Source: an uncultured Lachnospiraceae bacterium
GTDB taxonomy: Bacteria; Bacillota; Clostridia; Lachnospirales; Lachnospiraceae
Direction of reading: 5' to 3'
NCBI GenBank assembly: GCA_945919795.1
Contig: CAMEJJ010000011.1
Coordinates: 1-64,000, forward strand
Length of the DNA: 64,000 bases
The translations under genes were made by a program, and so were the position numbers. Shown in pieces: positions 1-8,265 of this stretch. The notes beneath the pieces are model-generated. The model did not search any database and was not told the DNA's origin. It saw only the letters and a program-made list of their open reading frames with translations. Numbering within the stretch: position 1 is the first letter of the stretch; each line of letters opens with the position of its first letter.

Positions 1-477
1 ACCCTCTGCCAATGCGGAATACGGAATTTCAATCTGTTCAATACTCCGGTTGTTTACAAAAGTAACACCATCCGCATAACGATCTACACTGGTCTTATAT
101 ACAATGTTTGCGGCAAGAACCACATTCTCTGCATCCGCACATGCCTTTGCAAACCGTTCATCGCCTTCCGCATCCTTTTCTCCAATGTACATGACATCGA
201 ATGCTAAAACTGCGGGCTTAGTATCCTCAGAATGGCAGAGCGTCTCAACGAGTTGCGCCGGCAAGTCACGTCCCCATTCTGTGGATGGTCCATATACACT
301 CATGGTTTTTTCATCAATTTTAATAATCTTTATCTTTTTATTTATAGCACTGGCTCTTTGATATACCTTGTCGGAAGCCATGTGGTCCAATGCATAAAAT
401 GGTTGAAAAATACCAAGACATGCAGTAATGATAAAAATCAGAAAAACCGTTATATACTCTTTTATATACTTTTTCAT
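1..477 (-). CDS. CHASE2-domain membrane protein, N-terminal part (runs off left edge)
   Basis: Open reading frame of 159 codons with no stop before the left edge, so only the N-terminus is present. The ATG at 477 follows an AGGAAG ribosome binding site. Residues about 7-28 form a signal anchor or first membrane helix (VFLIFIITACLGIFQPFYAL). The rest reads like an extracytoplasmic CHASE2 sensor: IKIIKIDEKTM, then a W-G-R-D segment, PAVLAFDVMYIG, D-ERFAKAC and NVVLAANIV. CHASE2 domains usually sit in front of guanylate/adenylate cyclase, GGDEF or kinase domains, but the output domain lies outside the window. CHASE2 is recognised from the motif pattern only. Confidence 0.7.
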   Translation of the reverse strand, partial: MKKYIKEYITVFLIFIITACLGIFQPFYALDHMASDKVYQRASAINKKIKIIKIDEKTMSVYGPSTEWGRDLPAQLVETLCHSEDTKPAVLAFDVMYIGEKDAEGDERFAKACADAENVVLAANIVYKTSVDRYADGVTFVNNRSIEQIEIPYSALAEG

Positions 478-586
478 TTACACTTCCTCAGAATCACTTT
501 TCACATTTCCATAATATCCATCTACAAAATAGTAAAGCAATCCGGCTTTTTATATTTGCTTTATCAAGATTTTAACTATAACAAAG

Positions 587-610
587 AGCCGAAGTATAAA
601 TACTCCAGCT
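587..610 (-). terminator. Possible intrinsic terminator of the InlB-repeat gene
   Basis: Just past the stop at 622, the minus strand reads AGCTGGAGT-loop-ACTTCGGCT (9 bp with two G-U pairs) followed by CTTTGTTAT. The U-tract is poor, so termination may be partial. It separates this gene from the CHASE2 gene downstream. Confidence 0.4.
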
Positions 611-621
611 ATTTGTAAGCA

Positions 622-2538
622 CTATTGAACCGAAATCGTATAATATCCGCTTGCCGGAACATAGAATATCGCATTCATCGGATAGGCAGTCGGATCTCCA
701 TCTACTTTATAAACACCATCCTCGCCAAAAAAGTACTCCTGTCCCGCTGTCAGGTAAAACGTTCCAACGCCAACCTGGACTCTGTCTGCAGCATTAGCAC
801 CTTCAGCTTCCCAGATTGCATACAAAGTCACGGTTTCACCGGCAGTCTGCGGAGAATAGGTAAAAGCATCTCCCGGCTGATATTCTGCTGTTAACGTATA
901 AGGATTGGTTGCCCAGCCTTTAAACACAAAACCTTCTTTTGTAAAAGCACATTCCGGTAAGGTCTGCCCAATTCCATCAATTCCGTTTAATAAAGTATCC
1001 ATGGCGCCACCACCGCCGTTGGCATCAAAGGCAAGCTTATACAGCTTGGTCCAGATTGCAAATAAATCTACAACCTGATTATTGGTAGATGCTTTATAAT
1101 CAAAAGATGCGCGGTCTGCATACTGTACCGTTCCGGTACCGGTTGTAGACCATCCGGCAAACATCTGGTCAATACTGGTAAACTGATTGGGATTTAATAT
1201 CGTCGGTTCTGATGAGATTCCTGCCTGATTGGCCATGTCTCCCGTTCCGCCGTTTCCATTAAACCGGATAGAGTAAGCATTGGGCTCCCAGATTGCGTAC
1301 AAGGTAATATCCTGATTACCTTTGGAAAAATCCAAAGGATACTGATATCCTTCGGGCATGATATCGGAAGATCCGTCCGCATTTTCACACCAGCCTATAA
1401 AACGATATCCGTCTTTTGATAAACTGCCGTCAGCGCCGGGCAATAAATAGGCAAATAACGAACCGTCGTATGTATATGTTGCCCCCGCCATGGTTCCGGT
1501 TCCACCATTTGCATCATAAGAAATACTTACTGTATTCGGCTCCCACTGGGCATTGAAATGAATAATTTCACCATCGGTATCAGGAAGATGGTTGAATGTA
1601 CTACCTGCCGGATAAACGGTTCCTACACCCTCTCCTGATGTAATATTGTATGGATCAAGCCCCATGTATTTCCAGCCGTCAAAATGATAATTTGATAGTG
1701 TATAGGTGCATTCCGGCAAAGTAATTGTCTGATCGGATGCGCTATTCACTACAGGCATTTCATCACCGGTGGCGCTTTGATCACCTGCAGATCCTGAATT
1801 AAAATACACAGTATAAGCATATGGATTCCAAACTGCATATAAGGTTAATTTATCCCCATCGTTAATAGTTGTAATATCCTCATTTGGCAGAGTGATTAGT
1901 TCGTCCTCTATAGTATAAACCTTTCCTTTACCATCTGATTTAAAAGACCAGCCCAAAAGTGAATATCCTTGGCGTTGAGGTTGTACATCAAAAGACGGAT
2001 ATCCATGGGACGTTCCCTCTAAATAATAAACATGAGTCGTTTTATCATCAAATACTTCGTTTCCACCTATGGTTCCTCCATTGCCATGATAAGAAAGAGT
2101 ATATCTAGGATATCGGAACCAACCAAGTGTGAGTTGTTTCATTGTATAAGAATAATCATCCTTTATTCCGGTATCCGATGCTTCCGTAATTTGGATACCA
2201 TCATATCCCTCCGGAATATCCTTTACTGTAAGTTCCGTAGTGTATTTAGCGACAACCCCATCACTGACATCATAACTGTACTCTTGATATGTTACATGTG
2301 TTCTAATACTCGTATCGGAAAGCACAACAGCAAAATTACCACCGGAGTCAGTCTTTTTAATCGTATCTCCCGTAACTAACACCGTCCCAGCTATATTGTT
2401 GATTGTATATGCTTGTACGGAATCACCAAACGAATATTCTGTCGCCGCATATACCTCACCGCCACTCATTTCCAAACTCAAACATACAGCCAGCAATATT
2501 GCAATTAACCCGTTTACTCTTTTTCTCAATTCTTTCAT
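622..2538 (-). CDS. Secreted protein with InlB/Flg_new (Listeria-Bacteroides) repeats
   Basis: 638 aa. The start is an ATG behind a TGAGGTGAAT ribosome binding site. A signal peptide covers residues 1-31 (hydrophobic LIAILLAVCLSLEM, cleavage expected after VYA). About 100 residues of unknown fold follow, then five tandem repeats of 75-95 aa. Each repeat opens with a strand such as ISYDANGGTGTM or IRFNGNGGTGDM and closes with an FxGW segment and a (L/V)xAxW segment. This is the InlB B-repeat/Flg_new pattern, a beta-grasp fold found in surface proteins. The C-terminus (about 580-638) has no LPXTG motif, membrane helix or dockerin, so the protein is either released or held by an unrecognised domain. 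A role in surface adhesion is inferred from the family only. Confidence 0.8.
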   Translation of the reverse strand: MKELRKRVNGLIAILLAVCLSLEMSGGEVYAATEYSFGDSVQAYTINNIAGTVLVTGDTIKKTDSGGNFAVVLSDTSIRTHVTYQEYSYDVSDGVVAKYTTELTVKDIPEGYDGIQITEASDTGIKDDYSYTMKQLTLGWFRYPRYTLSYHGNGGTIGGNEVFDDKTTHVYYLEGTSHGYPSFDVQPQRQGYSLLGWSFKSDGKGKVYTIEDELITLPNEDITTINDGDKLTLYAVWNPYAYTVYFNSGSAGDQSATGDEMPVVNSASDQTITLPECTYTLSNYHFDGWKYMGLDPYNITSGEGVGTVYPAGSTFNHLPDTDGEIIHFNAQWEPNTVSISYDANGGTGTMAGATYTYDGSLFAYLLPGADGSLSKDGYRFIGWCENADGSSDIMPEGYQYPLDFSKGNQDITLYAIWEPNAYSIRFNGNGGTGDMANQAGISSEPTILNPNQFTSIDQMFAGWSTTGTGTVQYADRASFDYKASTNNQVVDLFAIWTKLYKLAFDANGGGGAMDTLLNGIDGIGQTLPECAFTKEGFVFKGWATNPYTLTAEYQPGDAFTYSPQTAGETVTLYAIWEAEGANAADRVQVGVGTFYLTAGQEYFFGEDGVYKVDGDPTAYPMNAIFYVPASGYYTISVQ

Positions 2539-2600
2539 GAATTCACCTCATTAGATTCATGCAGTTTTACTTCTGCATCATCATATAACATACCAAAATA

Positions 2601-2629
2601 ATTGTATCAGAATAAATAACACAATGCAA
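2601..2629 (-). promoter_or_regulatory. Predicted sigma-A promoter for the InlB-repeat gene
   Basis: The minus strand carries TTGCAT (2624-2629), a 17-bp spacer and TACAAT (2601-2606), about 65 bp upstream of the ATG. Confidence 0.5.
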
Positions 2630-2715
2630 CATCTTGTATTTTTTTGTGTTTAACAATATTTTTATATATTTCTATGACATTTGGGATATTTGTGTGATCT
2701 TTTGTTATTTTAGAC

Positions 2716-4134
2716 TTAACGTTTATATTTCGGTTTCATCAAAAACCTAAACAAAAAACCGCCTATTACATACAAAAGTACAACCACTCCCACCAAAAGC
2801 GCCCGGTAGGTAAAGAAAAAATGAATGTAGGAATGATTGTTTAATACCAAAAACCGCAAAAACGGAAGTACACTGACTATCAGCAGCATTTTATTAAGAC
2901 AACTCTCCTGCTTTTTGCGAAACAAATACCATATACAAAATGCAACAATTCCAATCAACAACACATACAAAAGCGTACCTTTTAAAGACATTTCATCTTT
3001 AAAAGGAAAAATACATCCGATATTTCTCCAAAGCGCACCGCTGATTCTCTCAAAATCAGATACCGTCTCTGCACCTATGACATTTCCCAGTGTTGCATCT
3101 CCGTTTATACGTAGAGCCGCCTGATTTAAGGCTGCAAACAAAGATTCCTTTCCAAGAACAGCCAGTGAGACCATCCACTTTAAAAGCACCATGAACGCAT
3201 AGGAACAAAAGCAGATGATGCCGCTTTTTAAGAAACAAAAGCACTCTTCTTTTAAAGATTTTATCTGATGATATCTTTCTTTTATTATGAGATACAATAC
3301 ATACGCCATCGTAAAGGTAATGGTTTCCGCTGTCAAAAAATCCACAAACGCAGTCACAACTCCGGTACAGGATAAAACCGTCCACAAAACAAGCTCCGGC
3401 CTTTGTGCGGGTATCTTGCCCGTTTTATTGAACGATTTGGTCAACAGCAAAAACAAAACCGGTAATTCCACTGACAACACAATAAAAGGCATGGCATATT
3501 CTATGCAGAAAGCACACATCCACACGGAAACCAGTAACAGTCCCAATGCATAACAGATACCGTAATAAGAATACCGATTCTTAAATAAAAGTATTTCAAA
3601 CCAGACTGTCAGAATCAGAATGGCAATTCCAAGCACCAGGCGCACACCTGTTATATCAAAAAGCACAAACAACGGCCTCAACACCACCATGGAACCGTGC
3701 CAATACCGCGAGTAATCAACATTTGCGTTCACCTTATGACTGACGGCATATGCAAAACTTTCTGCAACACTCTCATCTTCCGGATTGTAATAGGATGCCT
3801 GCAAAACCGAGTGCAATAAATCACTTTGGTCAATGTGATAGATGATATTCGTCAAAATACAATCCGCATAGTTGTCCTGCCTGCTTAGAAACATATAATC
3901 AGTAACATGGTCAAACATCTGATGAAGACTATAATAATCAGCCGACTTTTCCATATTCTTTTGTAATGCACTTTGCGGAATGAATGATGTCAAAAATAAT
4001 AACACAATACAGATTATGATACTTGCCATTGAACATAGAACAACTTTTTTCATTGCGTTTTTTTCCGTACGGTCTATGATCTTCTTCCCTGTTTCTTTTT
4101 CATCTTCTTCGATACGATTTACTATCTTTTTCAT
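2716..4134 (-). CDS. Polytopic membrane protein of unknown function
   Basis: 472 aa from the ATG at 4134, which follows AGGGAAACTA. A longer reading from an ATG at 4167 has no visible ribosome binding site. A charged N-terminus (about 35 aa) is followed by a first membrane helix, then a hydrophilic stretch of about 110 aa that includes a YWHG segment, and then 8 to 10 hydrophobic helices. The C-terminus is basic (KPKYKR). A large extracytoplasmic loop between helices 1 and 2 recalls GT-C-type glycosyltransferases and similar envelope proteins, but I see no DxD or other catalytic motif. I do not recognise the family. The gene stands between two minus-strand units. Confidence 0.6.
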   Translation of the reverse strand: MKKIVNRIEEDEKETGKKIIDRTEKNAMKKVVLCSMASIIICIVLLFLTSFIPQSALQKNMEKSADYYSLHQMFDHVTDYMFLSRQDNYADCILTNIIYHIDQSDLLHSVLQASYYNPEDESVAESFAYAVSHKVNANVDYSRYWHGSMVVLRPLFVLFDITGVRLVLGIAILILTVWFEILLFKNRYSYYGICYALGLLLVSVWMCAFCIEYAMPFIVLSVELPVLFLLLTKSFNKTGKIPAQRPELVLWTVLSCTGVVTAFVDFLTAETITFTMAYVLYLIIKERYHQIKSLKEECFCFLKSGIICFCSYAFMVLLKWMVSLAVLGKESLFAALNQAALRINGDATLGNVIGAETVSDFERISGALWRNIGCIFPFKDEMSLKGTLLYVLLIGIVAFCIWYLFRKKQESCLNKMLLIVSVLPFLRFLVLNNHSYIHFFFTYRALLVGVVVLLYVIGGFLFRFLMKPKYKR

Positions 4135-4255
4135 TAGTTTCCCTATATATTTATCTGAAGATATCATATGATACCATGATTAAAAAATGATTGCGAGAAC
4201 AAAATATTCTAATTAATATAGTATTCTATAATCCGATTTTTTTCAAAACATTTTA

Positions 4256-4291
4256 TAAAAAAAGGTCGTCCACAAAACATGGACGACCTTT
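4256..4291 (-). terminator. Intrinsic terminator of the carboxyltransferase/sodium pump operon
   Basis: An 11-bp perfect stem (4261-4271 with 4281-4291, core GGTCGTCC/GGACGACC) has a 9-nt loop. On the minus strand it is followed by a run of seven U. It lies 36 bp past the oadA stop and closes the five-gene operon. Confidence 0.9.
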
Positions 4292-4327
4292 GTCTCTTAC
4301 GAGTCACTTATGTCAATAAACAACAGC

Positions 4328-5767
4328 TTATACCGGATAAGCTCCGTTTGCTGTATCAGCTTTTGTTAAATCAACTTTTTCCTGCTGAGCTTTGCGATAT
4401 TTGAAGAAATCGGCAGCAACCTGAGGGAATAATGCATAAGATAATACATCTTCTTCCTGCTGAGGTTCAAATCCTTTTTCAATCATTTCAGCTTTGATTG
4501 ATTCAAGCTCGGGCTCTGTATGTCCGGTAGCTTCTGCAGAACGAGCTGTAGAACGTTTCTCTCCCGGAATTACTTTGTTGATAACTTCTTCGTTCATAGG
4601 TTTTACGGTCTGACCATAGTTACCACGAAGTAAGTCTTTGAATTCTCCGGTAGCCATTTTGTATCTTTCACCCATCAATACGTTGAAGATAGCCTGTGTA
4701 CCAACGATCTGAGATGAAGGTGTAACAAGCGGAGGCTCGCCACAGTCTTTACGTACTCTCGGGATTTCTTCCAATACTTCCTGGAATTTATCTTCTGCAT
4801 GCTGTTCTTTTAACTGGCTAACCATGTTAGAAAGCATACCGCCGGGTACCTGATACAGTAATGTCTTGATATTTACACCAAGAACTTTGGTAGATAATAA
4901 TCCGCTTTCTAAGCACTCTTCTCTGTAAGGTGCAAAGTAATTAGCGATTTCAGCAAGTAAGTTCTGGTCATATCCTGTATCATAAGGAGTTCCGCGAAAT
5001 GCTTCAACCATAACTTCTGTTGCAGGCTGTGATGTACCTAATGCTAAAGGTGACATTGCACAGTCGATGACATCAACACCGGCTTCTACTGCTTTTAAAT
5101 AAGTCATGGAAGCAACACCGGATGTATAATGTGTGTGTAACTGAATCGGAAGTTTGGTAGACTCTTTTAATGTCTTAACAAGCTCTTCTGCTTTGTAAGG
5201 AACCAAAAGGCCTGCCATATCTTTGATACAGATAGAATCTGCACCCATTTCTTCGATATCTTTTGCCATTTTTGCCCAATACTCAAGTGTATAAGCATCA
5301 CCTAATGTGTAAGAAAGGGCGATCTGAGCATGTCCTCTTCCTTCACGCTGTTTAATCTTGTTTGTTGCATCAACTGCAGCCTGTAAGTTACGGATATCAT
5401 TTAAGCAGTCGAAAATACGAATGATATCAATACCGTTTGCAATTGATTTTTCAACGAATGCATATACAACATCATCAGCATAAGGTCTGTAACCTAAGAT
5501 GTTCTGACCACGGAATAACATCTGAAGAGGTGTATTTTTACATTTGTCTTTGATTTTTCTCAATCTGTCCCACGGATCTTCTTTTAAGAAACGAAGGGAA
5601 GCATCAAATGTAGCACCGCCCCAGCACTCTAATGAGTTATATCCGACCTGATCCAGCTTATCCAAAATAGGAAGCATAAAATCGGTAGGCATTCTGGTTG
5701 CGATCAATGACTGATGTGCATCACGTAATATAGTTTCCGTAATTTTTACGGGTTTCTGTTCTGCCAT
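4328..5767 (-). CDS. oadA: Oxaloacetate decarboxylase alpha / pyruvate carboxylase subunit B-type carboxyltransferase
   Basis: 479 aa. The ATG at 5767 follows GGAGGAAAAAATA. A longer in-frame reading would swallow this ribosome binding site. The N-terminal TIM-barrel carboxyltransferase has DAHQSL (D16), FRGQN, the lysine of CIKDMAG (K182) and the metal ligands of LHTHYTSG (H211, H213). The C-terminal conserved carboxylase region reaches YPV. There is no C-terminal biotin domain; the carrier is the separate 122-aa protein upstream. In the family this 5S-type subunit moves carboxyl between oxaloacetate/pyruvate and biotin. It is the last gene of the operon and is cytoplasmic, probably docking on the membrane pump subunits. 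Confidence 0.92.
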   Translation of the reverse strand: MAEQKPVKITETILRDAHQSLIATRMPTDFMLPILDKLDQVGYNSLECWGGATFDASLRFLKEDPWDRLRKIKDKCKNTPLQMLFRGQNILGYRPYADDVVYAFVEKSIANGIDIIRIFDCLNDIRNLQAAVDATNKIKQREGRGHAQIALSYTLGDAYTLEYWAKMAKDIEEMGADSICIKDMAGLLVPYKAEELVKTLKESTKLPIQLHTHYTSGVASMTYLKAVEAGVDVIDCAMSPLALGTSQPATEVMVEAFRGTPYDTGYDQNLLAEIANYFAPYREECLESGLLSTKVLGVNIKTLLYQVPGGMLSNMVSQLKEQHAEDKFQEVLEEIPRVRKDCGEPPLVTPSSQIVGTQAIFNVLMGERYKMATGEFKDLLRGNYGQTVKPMNEEVINKVIPGEKRSTARSAEATGHTEPELESIKAEMIEKGFEPQQEEDVLSYALFPQVAADFFKYRKAQQEKVDLTKADTANGAYPV

Positions 5768-5846
5768 TATTTTTTCCTCCAAATTAATTTTTAATGAATT
5801 ATTTTTCACATTTTATTTATGCAGTATTTTATAAAGCCGCCAACTC

Positions 5847-5863
5847 ATAGCCCTGCGGGCTAT
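5847..5863 (-). other. Short intercistronic hairpin between oadB and oadA
   Basis: A perfect 7-bp stem, ATAGCCC/GGGCTAT with a 3-nt loop, lies in the 111-bp gap between oadB and oadA and has no U-run. It could be an mRNA-processing or stabilising hairpin that sets subunit ratios. That role is inference. Confidence 0.4.
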
Positions 5864-5878
5864 TTCGACGCGCTTGCT

Positions 5879-7030
5879 TTAAAATACCCCGAAGATCGCC
5901 ATAAATGTTCCGGCTGCTACCGCTGTACCAACAACACCGGCAACGTTCGGTCCCATCGCATGCATCAATAAGAAGTTTGTCGGATCAGCCTCCGCACCTA
6001 CCTTCTGGGATACACGGGCAGCCATCGGAACAGCTGATACACCGGCTGAACCAATCAAAGGATTTACCTGACCTTTTGTTGCCACACACATAATCTTACC
6101 AAAGACAACTCCGGCAAACGTACCAAAAGCAAATGCAATCAAACCTAATGCAACGATTTTTAAAGTATCCCAGTTCAAGAATGCTTCTGCAGAAGTTGTA
6201 GCACCTACAGAGGTTCCCAAAAGGATAACGACAATGTACATCAATGCATTGGATGCTGTTTCCTGTAACTGTCTTACTACACCGGACTCTTTGAACAGGT
6301 TACCAAGCATAAGCATACCAACCAAAGGTGCTGTTGTAGGAAGAATCATACATACAACGATTGTTACAATGATAGGGAATAAAATCTTCTCTAATTTACT
6401 AACGGGACGTAACTGACCCATTTTGATTTTTCTTTCTTTTTCTGTTGTAAACAGTTTCATAATCGGGGGCTGTATAATCGGCACCAGTGACATATAGGAA
6501 TATGCCGCCACGGCAATCGGTCCCAATAACGCCGTCTGTCCCAGCTTACCAGCTAAGAAGATGGATGTCGGGCCGTCCGCACCACCGATGATAGAAATTG
6601 CTGCTGCTGCTTTGTCGTTGAATCCCATTGCAATCGCTCCAAAATAAGCTGCAAAGATACCGAACTGAGCTGCGGCACCCAATAAGAAACTCTTAGGGTT
6701 TGCAATCAAAGGACCAAAGTCAGTCATTGCACCTACACCCATGAAAATCAGGGAAGGCAAGATCGACCATTCGTCCAGAACATAGAAATAATACAGTAAA
6801 CCGCCGGTCTGTCCGTCACCAAAAGGTGTCATGATACTCGGATAGATATTTACCAGAAGCATACCGAATGCGATAGGTGTTAAAAGCAATGGTTCAAAGC
6901 CTTTAGCAATCGCAAGATAAAGAAATACACATGCAATTAAAATCATGAAATAATTACCGACAGTCAGATTAAAGAATGCTGTCTGATGAAGCAAATTGCT
7001 TAATGTATTTGATACATATGATATATCCAT
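5879..7030 (-). CDS. oadB: Sodium-pumping decarboxylase beta subunit
   Basis: 383 aa from the ATG at 7030 (AGGAGG with 8-nt spacing). A TTG one codon upstream is also possible. The protein is very hydrophobic with about nine membrane segments. It carries the conserved loop IGGADGPTSIF, whose aspartate takes part in Na+ transport in the OadB/MmdB/GcdB family, and GSAGVSAVPMAARV near the C-terminus. The subunit decarboxylates carboxybiotin and exports two Na+ per turn. The upstream biotin carrier and OadG complete the pump. Confidence 0.95.
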   Translation of the reverse strand: MDISYVSNTLSNLLHQTAFFNLTVGNYFMILIACVFLYLAIAKGFEPLLLTPIAFGMLLVNIYPSIMTPFGDGQTGGLLYYFYVLDEWSILPSLIFMGVGAMTDFGPLIANPKSFLLGAAAQFGIFAAYFGAIAMGFNDKAAAAISIIGGADGPTSIFLAGKLGQTALLGPIAVAAYSYMSLVPIIQPPIMKLFTTEKERKIKMGQLRPVSKLEKILFPIIVTIVVCMILPTTAPLVGMLMLGNLFKESGVVRQLQETASNALMYIVVILLGTSVGATTSAEAFLNWDTLKIVALGLIAFAFGTFAGVVFGKIMCVATKGQVNPLIGSAGVSAVPMAARVSQKVGAEADPTNFLLMHAMGPNVAGVVGTAVAAGTFMAIFGVF

Positions 7031-7076
7031 CAATTTAACCTCCTGTTTTAGTAAAAAACCAATTAATTCATTTTAA

Positions 7077-7445
7077 TTAGTTTAATGTAGCAAGAACGGT
7101 ACCTGCATCAACTGCATCACCTACAGAAACATTGATACTTGCTACAGTACCATCTTCAGGAGCAACCTGGGGGATTTCCATCTTCATAGCTTCCAGAATT
7201 AATACGGTATCACCTTTTTTCACTGCCTGTCCTACAGAAGCTTCTACTTTAAATACTTTACCTGCTGCGCCGGCTTCAATCTTAATTCCGCCTGCTGCAC
7301 CACTTGCTGCAGGTGCTGCGGGAGCTGCCTTAGGTGCTGCTTTGGGAGCTGCCTTGGGAGCTGCTGCGGGAGCGCCTGTAGAAGCGCCTTCTTCTACTAC
7401 TACATCATATACGTTGCCATTAACGGTAATGGTATAATTTTTCAT
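7077..7445 (-). CDS. Biotin carboxyl carrier protein of the sodium-pump/transcarboxylase complex
   Basis: 122 aa. A short N-terminal beta segment (KNYTITVNGNVYDVVVEEG) is followed by a flexible Ala/Pro/Lys linker (about residues 25-47) with tandem KAAP units. The biotinyl domain has EAMKM with the biotin-accepting lysine at K88. This is the 1.3S/MmdC/GcdC type: a mobile carrier that shuttles carboxyl between the carboxyltransferases and OadB. The GGAGGAAAATAAG ribosome binding site precedes the ATG. It lies 18 bp downstream of oadG, so translation is likely coupled. Confidence 0.93.
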   Translation of the reverse strand: MKNYTITVNGNVYDVVVEEGASTGAPAAAPKAAPKAAPKAAPAAPAASGAAGGIKIEAGAAGKVFKVEASVGQAVKKGDTVLILEAMKMEIPQVAPEDGTVASINVSVGDAVDAGTVLATLN

Positions 7446-7463
7446 CTTATTTTCCTCCTATAA

Positions 7464-8246
7464 TTAGGCTCTCTGCCATTTGTTTGTGCTTGCTCTTCTG
7501 ATACTTCTGATTACCACACCATCTGTGCTGGCAGCGCCTTCACTTGCTGCGATTGCTGCTGCAATTACGGCAACTAATTCTGTATCATCAGAAAGCTCTT
7601 CATTTTCGATAATCTGTGCAATTGTATTGTCTACAGCGGCACTGGTGTTGCTACTGGTTTTCTTAGCTTTTTTATCAGCAATGGATTTTTCGATTTTCGG
7701 AATAATTCTAAATGCAGAAATAATCCACATGATAAGAATTAATACCGCAAATACGGTACCCATACCCATCAGTGTATTTAATGCTGCTTTTGACATTTTC
7801 TCATCAAGTGTATAGTTTGGTGAAATCATCATATCCGGAACAATACTGTCCGCATCGCAATATAACTCAACCTGTGCATTGCGATTACTGCCGACAATTT
7901 CTACGGAAATGGTATAATTATCATCCGTACCGGTAACAACTGCAGAACCGGCTACAATCGATTTGTAAAATCCGAATTCATCCGATGCTGATGCAAAAAT
8001 CTCACATGCAGATTCAAATGCTTTTCCGGCTTCTGATCCGTATGTAGCCTCAAACTGTTTAACATAGGCTTCTGTCTGTCCGGAAATCACAACTTCGTTG
8101 AGAAAAGTCAATGTACTTTCTGCAGCTGCTTCAGCATCTTCTGCCGTTAAAGAAAGTGTTTCTTCTCCAGTTGCTGCATTGCCGCATGCTGTTAATCCGA
8201 ATGCACACATTACTGTAAGAGCTAAGGTTAACAAGAATTTTTTCAT
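7464..8246 (-). CDS. oadG: OadG-family sodium pump decarboxylase gamma subunit with lipoprotein-like N-terminal domain
   Basis: 260 aa, far longer than the roughly 80-120 aa of classical OadG. Residues 1-21 form a lipoprotein signal with lipobox LTAC (C21). Residues about 25-150 form an extracytoplasmic domain, and a single membrane helix spans about 158-179. A cytoplasmic OadG-like tail follows (FRIIPKIEKSIADKK, then ELVAVIAAAIAASEG ending RRASTNKWQRA). OadG anchors the complex. The added exported domain could be a sensor or assembly element. The gene sits directly downstream of the carboxyltransferase (19-bp gap). Confidence 0.85.
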   Translation of the reverse strand: MKKFLLTLALTVMCAFGLTACGNAATGEETLSLTAEDAEAAAESTLTFLNEVVISGQTEAYVKQFEATYGSEAGKAFESACEIFASASDEFGFYKSIVAGSAVVTGTDDNYTISVEIVGSNRNAQVELYCDADSIVPDMMISPNYTLDEKMSKAALNTLMGMGTVFAVLILIMWIISAFRIIPKIEKSIADKKAKKTSSNTSAAVDNTIAQIIENEELSDDTELVAVIAAAIAASEGAASTDGVVIRSIRRASTNKWQRA

Positions 8247-8265
8247 AATCTTATATCATCCTTTC

